Below are positions 17,563 through 25,052 of a DNA stretch of 64,000 nt, piece by piece (within the stretch, counting starts at the first letter, position 1; each line of letters begins with the position of its first letter). The stretch covers positions 124,001-188,000 of the forward strand of contig NZ_BQYM01000002.1 of the NCBI RefSeq assembly GCF_026008515.1, in the 5' to 3' direction. The position numbers and the translations under genes are program-made. Source of the DNA: Hoyosella levis. Lineage in GTDB: Bacteria; Actinomycetota; Actinomycetes; Mycobacteriales; Mycobacteriaceae. The notes beneath the pieces are model-generated. The model was not told where the DNA came from. It saw only the letters and a list, made by a program, of their open reading frames with translations, and did not search any database.

Positions 17563-18159
17563 ATGATCGATAGCGATGCACCACAGTCGGGGCAGGAACA
17601 GCAGGACGAGCGCCTGGGTGCTGCCAGGAGCGGTGGCAGCAGCACCTCGGCTCGGCGATCGTGCTCGGCAAGCGCCTGGCGGGGCAGCTCTGCGGGCCCG
17701 GCCAGGCTTGGACGTGGAGCTCACCGGGGACGGCCCGCTCCCGAGCCGCGTCCGCAGGTAGCGCTGGGCCTCAGTGATGGACGAAGGCCCTCGCCGGGCC
17801 ATGCGCTGCCGCGTCATGCGCGGCCGCGCCCCGGTACTGGCACTCCCGCTCCGCTGCCGGGCCGCCGCCCACCGACCCGTCGACCGTCATGCTCGCTGCC
17901 GCAGGGGCTGCCCAGCGCCTCGGGGCCGCGGTCGCGTAGGGCATTGGTGTGTCACGCGCACCCGCAGGCTAGAGCGTCACGTGGGGAATCCGGGATGGCC
18001 TACTTCCTCATGTTCGCGCTTGTCGTGATGGCGATGGCTTCAGTCGTGCTGTGGGGTGCCCTCGGGCCAGCTCCCGGACCAGGCTCGATGCCGGAGCACT
18101 CTGATATCCGGGGGGCGGTCCCGGGCCTGATGCAGTCTGATCCGGGGGCCGAGCAATGA
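17563..18159 (+). CDS. SOS-linked single-pass membrane protein divergent from lexA (Rv2719c/DivS position)
   Basis: 198 residues from ATG 17563, with a strong GGGAAGGA 8 nt upstream; the ORF extends to 17437 but that would overlap the operators. The first 140 residues are rich in Arg, Pro, Ser and Gly and probably disordered. One membrane helix (about 146-166, [20 protein letters not shown]) is followed by a 30-residue Pro/Gly tail. Position, SOS box and the R/P-rich-then-TM layout match the SOS-induced division inhibitors Rv2719c (ChiZ) and DivS, but no LysM domain is present. Opposing frames contain ORFs, so a proteomic check would help. Assignment is by context. Confidence 0.5.
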   Translation: MIDSDAPQSGQEQQDERLGAARSGGSSTSARRSCSASAWRGSSAGPARLGRGAHRGRPAPEPRPQVALGLSDGRRPSPGHALPRHARPRPGTGTPAPLPGRRPPTRRPSCSLPQGLPSASGPRSRRALVCHAHPQARASRGESGMAYFLMFALVVMAMASVVLWGALGPAPGPGSMPEHSDIRGAVPGLMQSDPGAEQ

Positions 18160-18237
18160 TGCCGGATGCCGTTCCGCGCGTGCCAGCGGCGATGCCCGAA
18201 TTGACGGTACTTGCGACAAAGCGTTGCACAGCATACG

Positions 18238-18266
18238 TTCAACATCGAGCGTGCACGCGCTATACA
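18238..18266 (+). promoter_or_regulatory. Candidate nrdR promoter
   Basis: TTCAAC (18238-18243), 17-bp spacer, TATACA (18261-18266). A second possible pair, TTGCGA (18211) with TACGTT (18234), overlaps it. The leader to ATG 18438 would be about 165 nt. The ORF through this region from 18156 is treated as non-coding. Confidence 0.45.
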
Positions 18267-18437
18267 GGTCTTGTGCGACTCGGCGATGACATGGACCAGG
18301 CGCGCAACTGGATCTTGCTCGCGCAGGATCCTGGCGCCGCGGGGCTGTGCCAGCGAGAGCCGCGCGAGATGACGGACCTGCAAAGATCCGCCCCTGCGCC
18401 GCGAGCCGCGCCGAGTGACCAACACCGAGGAGTGACG

Positions 18438-18923
18438 ATGCGCTGCCCCTTCTGCAAGTCCACCAACTCGCGCGTCGTGGATTCGCGCGAGGCGGACGAG
18501 GGGCAGGCCATCCGGCGTCGACGCTCCTGCACCGATTGCGGACGACGGTTCACGACAGTGGAGACGGCAGTGCTCGCCGTGCTCAAGCGCAGTGGCGTGA
18601 CCGAGCCGTTCAGCCGCGACAAGGTGATACTAGGCGTCCGCTCGGCCTGCCAGGGCCGCGACGTCGACGAGGATGCGCTGCACCTGTTGGCGCAGCAGGT
18701 CGAGGACACTGTTCGAGCGAGCGGCGCGGCAGAGATCCCCAGCCATGAGATCGGCCTCGCGATCCTCGGCCCGCTGCGGGACCTCGACGAAGTGGCCTAC
18801 CTCCGCTTCGCCTCGGTCTACCGGTCCTTCACCTCGGCCGACGACTTCGAGAAGGAGATCGAGACCCTGCGCAAGCACCGCGCCGCGCACGCATCGTCCG
18901 AGCGCCACCCAGCGCACAGCTAG
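18438..18923 (+). CDS. nrdR: Transcriptional repressor NrdR
   Basis: ATP/dATP-sensing repressor of ribonucleotide reductase genes. 161 residues. The zinc ribbon has C3, C6, C31 and C34 ([14 protein letters not shown]), followed by the ATP-cone domain (about 49-139). GAGGAG lies 6 nt before ATG 18438; the in-frame ORF runs 94 codons further upstream but the family always begins at MRCPFC. The C-terminal 15 residues are His/Ala-rich and variable. The gene is next to lexA as in mycobacteria. Confidence 0.96.
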   Translation: MRCPFCKSTNSRVVDSREADEGQAIRRRRSCTDCGRRFTTVETAVLAVLKRSGVTEPFSRDKVILGVRSACQGRDVDEDALHLLAQQVEDTVRASGAAEIPSHEIGLAILGPLRDLDEVAYLRFASVYRSFTSADDFEKEIETLRKHRAAHASSERHPAHS

Positions 18924-18946
18924 GGCGCTATCACCGGCAGCGCCCT
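18922..18946. terminator. Bidirectional terminator nrdR/hrpA
   Basis: Perfect 8-bp stem AGGGCGCT (18922-18929) with AGCGCCCT (18939-18946), 9-nt loop, starting inside the nrdR TAG stop and ending 2 nt before the hrpA stop. Confidence 0.7.
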
Positions 18947-18947
18947 G

Positions 18948-21900
18948 TCACGCAGGCCTGCGAGCGAGATCCGCGATCGCGGACAGCACCCGCTGCTCCG
19001 ATACCGGCCCCGCCGTTCCTACGGCCTGCGCGAACAGGCTGACCCGCAGTTCCTCGATCATCCAGTGCACGGCCACAACGGCCTCGCTCGCACGCGAATC
19101 GCTGGGCAAGCCACCTAGCACGCGATCAAGCTCCCCATACACGCGGTCCAGCGCGGCCATGCCGCGAGTTTCCCGCCTAGCGCTGCCCGGCAGTGCCGCG
19201 ATGCGCTTGCGCGCCGCCACGAGATGCCGCGCGAGATGCGACAAGCGGCCCATCCCGCACTCTGTGACAAAACCAGCATGGATGAGCCCTGCTAGCTGCT
19301 CGCGAACATCCTCGACCGCCTCGACCGACACCGCGTCGCCCGGTGCGGCGTCGAGCTCCACCGCGAGTCCCTGCGCCTCCTCCATCACCGGCACCACGAG
19401 AGACAGCACCTGCCGTGTCCGTGACGCGATGCGTGGGCGTAGCCAGGCCAGCAGATCACCGAACTCCTCGGCATCCCAGGCCACACCGCCGTACTCGGTC
19501 ACCAGCGCGTCGATCGCGCAGCCACGGCAATCCTCCAGCAGTGGCCCAGCGCCACCACCGGGCGCGGCATTGAGTGAGAGCCGTTGTGGTGTCGATAGGC
19601 CCTGCAGCACGGACTTCGGCACCGGCCCCAGCGCTCGCGCTACCAAGGCCCGCGTGCCCGCGCGCATCCCCGCCACCTGGGCCGCACGGGTCGGCAGCAC
19701 CCGCACCGAGACGCCATCAGTGCCCGGCACCAGCGAGGGGAAGCCCCGGACACGCTGCCCGCGCACGTCCTGGTCCACGAGCTGCGGGATGGTGCCCAGC
19801 GTCGCCCCGTTCCACTCCCAGGCGGGCGGTCGCGAAACCGATCCACCGACTCGGGCCACGGCGCGCGAGACGGCCCCCGCGAGGGAGTCGCGCAGCTCGT
19901 CGAGATCCTTCGACGCCCGCACCACTGTGCCCGAGTCATCGGTAGCGGCGAAGGTCATCCGCAGGTGCGGGGGCAGCGCGGTGGCATCGAAATCGTCCGG
20001 CGTGATCCGTGTTCCACCGAGCCGGGAAAGCTCGCGTGCCATGCCGATCGTGAGCGGCTCGCGGCGCGGCGCGAGCGCGGCAAGCGCCGCTGATCCAAAC
20101 TCGGGCGCGGGCACCACGTTTCGTCGCACGTTCTTCGGCAGCGTCTTGACCAGTGCGGCCGCGAGCTCCTGCCGCAGGCCGGGAACGAGCCAGTCGAATC
20201 CGATGGTCCGCACCTGGGGGAGCTGCGCGAGGGGCACTTGCACGGTCACGCCGTCCTCGGGGTGGCCTGGCTCGAACCGGTAGGACAAGGGCAGCAGCAG
20301 CTCGCCCTGCTTCCACGCGTCGGGGAAGTCCTGCGCGCGCACGCGGTCCGCCTGCGGATTGATGACGGTGTCCTCGGTGAACAGCAGCAGCTCGGGCTCG
20401 GTGCGGCTGGCCTTCTTCCACCATGAATCGAAGTGCCGGACGGACACAACGTCGGCGGGTATCCGGGCGTCGTAGAAGTCGAACAGCGCATCGTCGGTGA
20501 CGACGATGCCGCGGCGGCGGGCACGGTGCTCGAGATCCTCCATGTCGTCGAGCAACGCCCGATTGCGGTGGAAGAACTCGTGGCGGAACTCCCACTCGCC
20601 CTGCACGAGGGCGTGGCGGATGAACAGGTCGCGGGCGGTCTCGGGATCGATCCGGCCATAGTTGACGCGGCGCTGCGCGGCGAGCGGCACCCCGAACAGG
20701 GTGACGCGCTCGTAGGCGAGGACCGCGCCCTGCTTGGTGGACCAGTGCGGCTCGGAATAGGTGCGCTTGACGAGGTCGCCGGCAAGCTGCTCGGCCCAAC
20801 CGGGCTCGATGCGAGCGGCGGTGCGCGCCCATAGCCGTGAAGTCTCCACGAGCTCGGCGGCCATCACGAACTGGGGCGGCTTCTTTGCCAGCACCGAGCC
20901 GGGGAAGACCATGAACCGGGCACCCCGGGCCCCGAGGAACTCGCGGGAATCCGACTCCCGGATCCCGATGTGGGAGAGCAGCCCGGCGAGGAGGGCTTGA
21001 TGAATGGTGTCGGGCCCGGCCGGTTGCTCGTTGGGCTCCCAGCCGAGGCCGGAGCAGATGGAGCGGAGCTGCCCGCGCAGGTCCTGCCACTCGCGGATGC
21101 GTTGCCAGTGCAGGAACTCATTGCGGCACATCTTGCGGAACTGGCTGGACGAGAGCTCGTTCCGTTGCTGCCGGATGTAGTCCCACAGCTCGAGGTAGGC
21201 GAGGAAGTCGGACCCCGACTCGGTGAAGCGCTTGTGCAGCTCGTCGGCCTTCTGCTGGTGCTCGGTGGGGCGCTCGCGCGCATCCTGGATGGACATGCCG
21301 GAAACGATGGTGAGTACCTCGTGGAGGCAGCCGGTGGTGCGCGCCTCGACGAGCATGCGGGCCATTCGGGGATCCACGGGAAGCTGCGCGAGCTGCCGGC
21401 CGGCCGCGGTGAGGGTGACGTGGCCGTCGGGCCTGCCGGTCTCGAGGGCGCCGAGCTCCTGCAGCAGCCGCACGCCGTCGCGGATGGCGCGATCATCGGG
21501 CTTGTCGAGGAACGGGAACGCGGCGATATCACCGAGCCCGAGGCTGGCCATCTGGAGGATGACGGAGGCGAGATTGGTGCGCAGGATCTCCGGATCGGTG
21601 AACGGCGGCCGGGCGTCGTGGTCATCCTCGGAGTACAGGCGGATGCAGATGCCGTCCGAGAGGCGGCCGCACCGTCCGGCGCGCTGCCGCGCCGAGGCCT
21701 GGGAGATCGCCTCGATGGGGAGGCGCTGCACCTTGGTGCGCAGGGAGTAGCGGGAGATGCGCGCGAACCCTGGGTCGATGACGTAGCGGATGCCGGGAAC
21801 AGTCAGCGAGGTCTCGGCGACGTTGGTGGAGAGCACGATGCGCCTGCCGCTGTGGCGGGTGAACACGCGATGCTGCTCGGCAGCGGACAGCCGCGCATAG

Positions 21901-22928
21901 AGGGGCACGACTTCGGTGCTGGGCAGTTTCTTGTCGTTCAGAGCATCAGCGGTATCGCGGATCTCCCGCTCGCCGGAGAGGAAGACGAGGATATCCCCGG
22001 GGCCCTCGCGGATGAGCTCGTCGACGGCATCACCGATTGCCTCGATGGGATCGCGCTCGATGAGGAAGTAGTCGTCGTGGTCCTCGTCCTCGAGGTCCCG
22101 GTCACGGTCCCGGTTGTGGTTCGCGGAACGGGCGGGCACCTCGTCGACGAGAGGCCGGTAGCGCATCTCCACCGGATAAGTACGGCCAGAGACCTCCACG
22201 ATGGGCGCGGGCGATCCTTCGGTGCCAAAGTGGCTCGCGAACCGCTCCGGGTCGATCGTCGCGGAGGTGATGATGATCTTGAGGTCGGGGCGGCGGGGCA
22301 GGAGCTGCTTCAGGTAGCCGAGCAGGAAGTCGATGTTGAGGCTGCGCTCGTGGGCCTCGTCGATGATGATCGTGTCGTAGGCGCGGAGCATGCGGTCGCG
22401 CTGGATCTCGTTGAGCAGAATGCCATCGGTCATCAGCTTGACGAGCGTGGTGTCGGAGACCTTGTCGGTGAAGCGCACGGCGTAGCCGACGGCGGTGCCG
22501 AGCTCGCAATCAAGTTCCTCGGCGATGCGCTCGGACACGGAGCGGGCGGCGAGCCGTCGCGGCTGGGTGTGGCCGATGGTGCCATGCACGCCGCGGCCGA
22601 GCTCGAGGCAGATCTTGGGCAGCTGGGTCGTCTTGCCGGAACCGGTCTCCCCGGCGACGATCACTACTTGATGGTCGCGGATCGCGGCGGCGATGTCGTC
22701 GCGGCGCTCGCTGACCGGAAGGTCGGCGGGGTAGGTGATCGTGGGCATCCCGGCCTGGCGCCGCTGCACCAACGAGGACGCCTGCTCGATGGCACGGCCG
22801 ATCTTGTCGAGGTCCTGCTCGGATCGTGCGCGCCGGAGGCGCTGCCCAAGGCGGTGCGCGTCGCGGATGGTGAGCTGGGTGAGGGCGTCGCGCAGTTCCG
22901 CGCGGGGCACCGGCTGGGATGATCTCAT
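18948..22928 (-). CDS. hrpA: ATP-dependent RNA helicase HrpA
   Basis: 1326-residue DEAH-box helicase. In order: a short N-terminal helical part, RecA-like domain 1 with GETGSGKTTQLPK, TQPRRLAARSVSERIA, DEAHERSLN and SATID, RecA-like domain 2 with STNVAETSLTVPG and QRAGRCGR, then winged-helix/ratchet/OB parts and the long DUF3418 C-terminus found in bacterial HrpA. In other bacteria HrpA resolves collided ribosomes. ATG 22928 is the start of the long reading frame. The 650-residue ORF on the other strand (20970-22922) is a shadow. The gene is separated from nrdR by a shared terminator. Confidence 0.95.
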   Translation of the reverse strand: MRSSQPVPRAELRDALTQLTIRDAHRLGQRLRRARSEQDLDKIGRAIEQASSLVQRRQAGMPTITYPADLPVSERRDDIAAAIRDHQVVIVAGETGSGKTTQLPKICLELGRGVHGTIGHTQPRRLAARSVSERIAEELDCELGTAVGYAVRFTDKVSDTTLVKLMTDGILLNEIQRDRMLRAYDTIIIDEAHERSLNIDFLLGYLKQLLPRRPDLKIIITSATIDPERFASHFGTEGSPAPIVEVSGRTYPVEMRYRPLVDEVPARSANHNRDRDRDLEDEDHDDYFLIERDPIEAIGDAVDELIREGPGDILVFLSGEREIRDTADALNDKKLPSTEVVPLYARLSAAEQHRVFTRHSGRRIVLSTNVAETSLTVPGIRYVIDPGFARISRYSLRTKVQRLPIEAISQASARQRAGRCGRLSDGICIRLYSEDDHDARPPFTDPEILRTNLASVILQMASLGLGDIAAFPFLDKPDDRAIRDGVRLLQELGALETGRPDGHVTLTAAGRQLAQLPVDPRMARMLVEARTTGCLHEVLTIVSGMSIQDARERPTEHQQKADELHKRFTESGSDFLAYLELWDYIRQQRNELSSSQFRKMCRNEFLHWQRIREWQDLRGQLRSICSGLGWEPNEQPAGPDTIHQALLAGLLSHIGIRESDSREFLGARGARFMVFPGSVLAKKPPQFVMAAELVETSRLWARTAARIEPGWAEQLAGDLVKRTYSEPHWSTKQGAVLAYERVTLFGVPLAAQRRVNYGRIDPETARDLFIRHALVQGEWEFRHEFFHRNRALLDDMEDLEHRARRRGIVVTDDALFDFYDARIPADVVSVRHFDSWWKKASRTEPELLLFTEDTVINPQADRVRAQDFPDAWKQGELLLPLSYRFEPGHPEDGVTVQVPLAQLPQVRTIGFDWLVPGLRQELAAALVKTLPKNVRRNVVPAPEFGSAALAALAPRREPLTIGMARELSRLGGTRITPDDFDATALPPHLRMTFAATDDSGTVVRASKDLDELRDSLAGAVSRAVARVGGSVSRPPAWEWNGATLGTIPQLVDQDVRGQRVRGFPSLVPGTDGVSVRVLPTRAAQVAGMRAGTRALVARALGPVPKSVLQGLSTPQRLSLNAAPGGGAGPLLEDCRGCAIDALVTEYGGVAWDAEEFGDLLAWLRPRIASRTRQVLSLVVPVMEEAQGLAVELDAAPGDAVSVEAVEDVREQLAGLIHAGFVTECGMGRLSHLARHLVAARKRIAALPGSARRETRGMAALDRVYGELDRVLGGLPSDSRASEAVVAVHWMIEELRVSLFAQAVGTAGPVSEQRVLSAIADLARRPA

Positions 22929-23026
22929 GCTGCCACCCAGGATAGGCGTTCACGGGGCAGCGCTGTCCAGCCAGCAAGCCGCGCTAGCCCGGGCGAGCCT
23001 GGGGCACGAACGAAGCCAGCAACCGG

Positions 23027-23920
23027 CTACCGGCCGTTCTCTCGGAGAGCAGACACGGCCGAGACCGTCGCATAGCCGCGCCATTCCAGTGCCGCTGCTG
23101 CGGAATAGCTGCTGAAGTCGACGGCCCATCCGCCGTCTGCCTGCTGCCCAACCTCCAGGCGATCCAGGTCGCGCGCGACGGCGGATTCATCGACGAGACC
23201 GCGCGCCGGGCGTCCAGGCGCCGGTGCGATGTCGAGAAGGTGGAGCGTCTCGCCCTCGGTGCCTCCCTCGACCGGGACCGCGCCATCGGCGGGCACGAAC
23301 TGTCCCAAGCGACGCAGTAGCTCCTGTGCCTCAGGGTGAGTGCCAGCGATGACGTCGAGGAACTGGAGCGAGAATGACAGGACGTAGGCGAACGGTGCCT
23401 CGTCCAGCTGCGCGATCGCATCCAGGCAGTACCGCGTCACGCGCGCCAGCCAGGGGTGTGCCTTGGCCCGGTCATCGAACCGGGCGACGCGGTGGGCCTG
23501 GGCAGCGACTGCCGCGGTGATCTGCAAGGAGGACTCCGCGGAGTCGGCCTCGACCCAGAACGGCGCGCAAGCAACCGGATCCGCCATCGGCAGCGCGAAC
23601 GGCAGCCCCCCGTCGGGCAGCGTCACGGAGTCCAGCCAGTCGAAGAGCTTGATGGTCGCCGGGGTGGTCACGGGGCCGGCGTCGCCGATCGCTTCCAAGG
23701 CATGCAGGGCGCCGGCTGGCTGGCTCTCCGGCGCGCGCAGGTCCGGTTCGATTCCCCACCCGTAGCCGCCGTCGCCATTGCGGTAGCCCTCCACCGCCGC
23801 GAGCACCGCCGCCCGATCCTGCGCGGTCGGCTCACCGATGAGCAGGGCAAACCGACGTCGATCCAATACACGTCCGTGGGCTACCAGGAACGCTGCGGCC
23901 TGGCCGATATCGATACTCAT
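23027..23920 (-). CDS. Prenyltransferase/terpene-cyclase-like alpha/alpha-toroid protein
   Basis: 297 residues from ATG 23920 (a GTG at 23929 is possible). Glycine-aromatic repeats NGDGGYGWGIEPDLR near the N-terminus and QQADGGWAVDFSSYS near the C-terminus resemble the QW-type repeats of squalene-hopene cyclase-like (alpha/alpha)-barrels. The protein is about half the length of a cyclase and has no DXDD motif, so enzymatic cyclisation is unlikely. No signal peptide or membrane helix is seen. It is followed by an AraC-type regulator gene on the same strand upstream. Function unknown. Confidence 0.6.
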   Translation of the reverse strand: MSIDIGQAAAFLVAHGRVLDRRRFALLIGEPTAQDRAAVLAAVEGYRNGDGGYGWGIEPDLRAPESQPAGALHALEAIGDAGPVTTPATIKLFDWLDSVTLPDGGLPFALPMADPVACAPFWVEADSAESSLQITAAVAAQAHRVARFDDRAKAHPWLARVTRYCLDAIAQLDEAPFAYVLSFSLQFLDVIAGTHPEAQELLRRLGQFVPADGAVPVEGGTEGETLHLLDIAPAPGRPARGLVDESAVARDLDRLEVGQQADGGWAVDFSSYSAAAALEWRGYATVSAVSALRENGR

Positions 23921-24019
23921 GCTGCCCACGATGCCAGGTGCACGATGCGATCGTCTTGGACGAATCGGCCAGCCAAGCCATCCCCTCGCAGGCGCACCGG
24001 GCGCTGGACCCAGGGTGCC

Positions 24020-24601
24020 TCAGGCGAGGAGATCGCCAGGTGTCGTTGCTGCCAACCGCTGGGAGTCCCGGTTCAGATGGGACTGATCGGCATAGCCGGC
24101 CACGGTCGACGCCTCGCTGAGCGGCATTCCCGAGCGGGCGAGATGAAGCGCATGCTGGAAGCGGTGGATGGAGGCGAGCGTCTTCGGGCTGTACCCGAAG
24201 AGCTTGTTGCTGACGCGCCGCAGGGTGCGCTCCGAGAGGCCATGGCGAGCAGCGATGTCTGGGACGATGACTCCCGCCCTCGCGGCGCTATCCACCGACG
24301 CTGCGAGCCGCAACACGGAAGGCTCGGGTTCTGCCTGCTTCCGGAGCGCGGCAACGATGCGTTCGAGCGCAGCTGCCGGATCACTGTAGGCAACGTCGAT
24401 GACCGACGGCGGCACACGGACAAGATCGCTCAGATCAACGCGTTGATCAGCCAGCTCCCGCGCCGCGAACAGGAACCGCCCCTCGGTCCACATGAGGTCC
24501 ATGACGCCGTCAGGCAGGATGCGCATATCGCCGCGCTCGGCTTCGACCCGCCACAACGTCGCGCCGGTACGCGCACCGCGCCAGGCCATGTAGCTGCCCA
24601 T
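24020..24601 (-). CDS. AraC-family transcriptional regulator
   Basis: 193 residues from ATG 24601, chosen for the strong GGGAGGTGAGG directly upstream; the frame is open back to 24799. The N-terminal half (SYMAWRGARTGATLWRVEAE) is a short beta-rich sensor part like that of DUF6597/AraC proteins. The C-terminal half has two helix-turn-helix motifs: GVIVPDIAARHGLSERTLRR and MPLSEASTVAGYADQSHLNR. The gene is 99 nt upstream of the toroid gene on the same strand and divergent from the metal-efflux genes. It could control either; no operator was identified. Confidence 0.82.
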   Translation of the reverse strand: MGSYMAWRGARTGATLWRVEAERGDMRILPDGVMDLMWTEGRFLFAARELADQRVDLSDLVRVPPSVIDVAYSDPAAALERIVAALRKQAEPEPSVLRLAASVDSAARAGVIVPDIAARHGLSERTLRRVSNKLFGYSPKTLASIHRFQHALHLARSGMPLSEASTVAGYADQSHLNRDSQRLAATTPGDLLA

Positions 24602-24759
24602 CCTCACCTCCCGCGCTTCTCGTGATTCTACTGCTCCCCTCCGCTCGGGCCTGGCAGCAACCGGAGGCATCATGGGTGTCCATTCGATCGCCATGCGGCA
24701 CAATCGGAAACCATGGAGCATCGCTGCCCCTGTTCGTCGAGAAGCCGGAGGAATGTCAC

Positions 24760-25041
24760 ATGATTCACGGAGCCCTGCTCGGCAAGGCCGCGGGAACACT
24801 CGTCACGGGCGTCGTGGGCGCCGCCGCCTACAACAGCGTGCGCTGGGCGGTCCGCAACACTCCGGTGCGGGAGATCGCGGTCACGGCGACCGCGGTGGGC
24901 CTGCGCGGCGCTCGGAAGGCCGAGGAGGGCGCGGAGAACGTGCGGCTTGCCGCGGCTGACATCGTGGCGGAGGCGCGCGAGCGCGTCGGCGAGGACGCGC
25001 CGCCGCCTAGCCACCCCGTGGGCCACGGGCATACGCACTAG
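24760..25041 (+). CDS. DUF1490 (PacL-like) metallochaperone-type protein
   Basis: 93 residues. An N-terminal glycine/alanine-rich membrane-spanning segment (GKAAGTLVTGVVGAAAYNSV) precedes an Ala/Glu-rich helix and a histidine-rich tail ending GHGHTH. DUF1490 proteins of mycobacteria (PacL1, Rv3269) sit next to P-type efflux ATPases, form membrane patches with them and bind zinc through the C-terminal tail. Here the CtpC-like ATPase starts 11 nt after the stop. GGAGGAA lies 6-7 nt before ATG 24760. The tail motif differs from the Asp/His motif of PacL1, so metal preference is open. Confidence 0.8.
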   Translation: MIHGALLGKAAGTLVTGVVGAAAYNSVRWAVRNTPVREIAVTATAVGLRGARKAEEGAENVRLAAADIVAEARERVGEDAPPPSHPVGHGHTH

Positions 25042-25052
25042 TACAGCCAGCG

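Noticed and set aside
17419-17817. Minus-strand ORFs across the SOS boxes
   Set aside because: They would run through the lexA operator and have no ribosome site; the plus-strand frame at 17563 is better supported.
18156-18437. N-terminal extension of NrdR
   Set aside because: NrdR begins at MRCPFC in all known members and a ribosome site precedes that ATG; the extension contains the promoter.
20970-22922. 650-residue ORF on the plus strand
   Set aside because: It lies wholly opposite hrpA, whose helicase motifs are intact, and the translated protein shows no recognisable fold. It is a codon-bias shadow.
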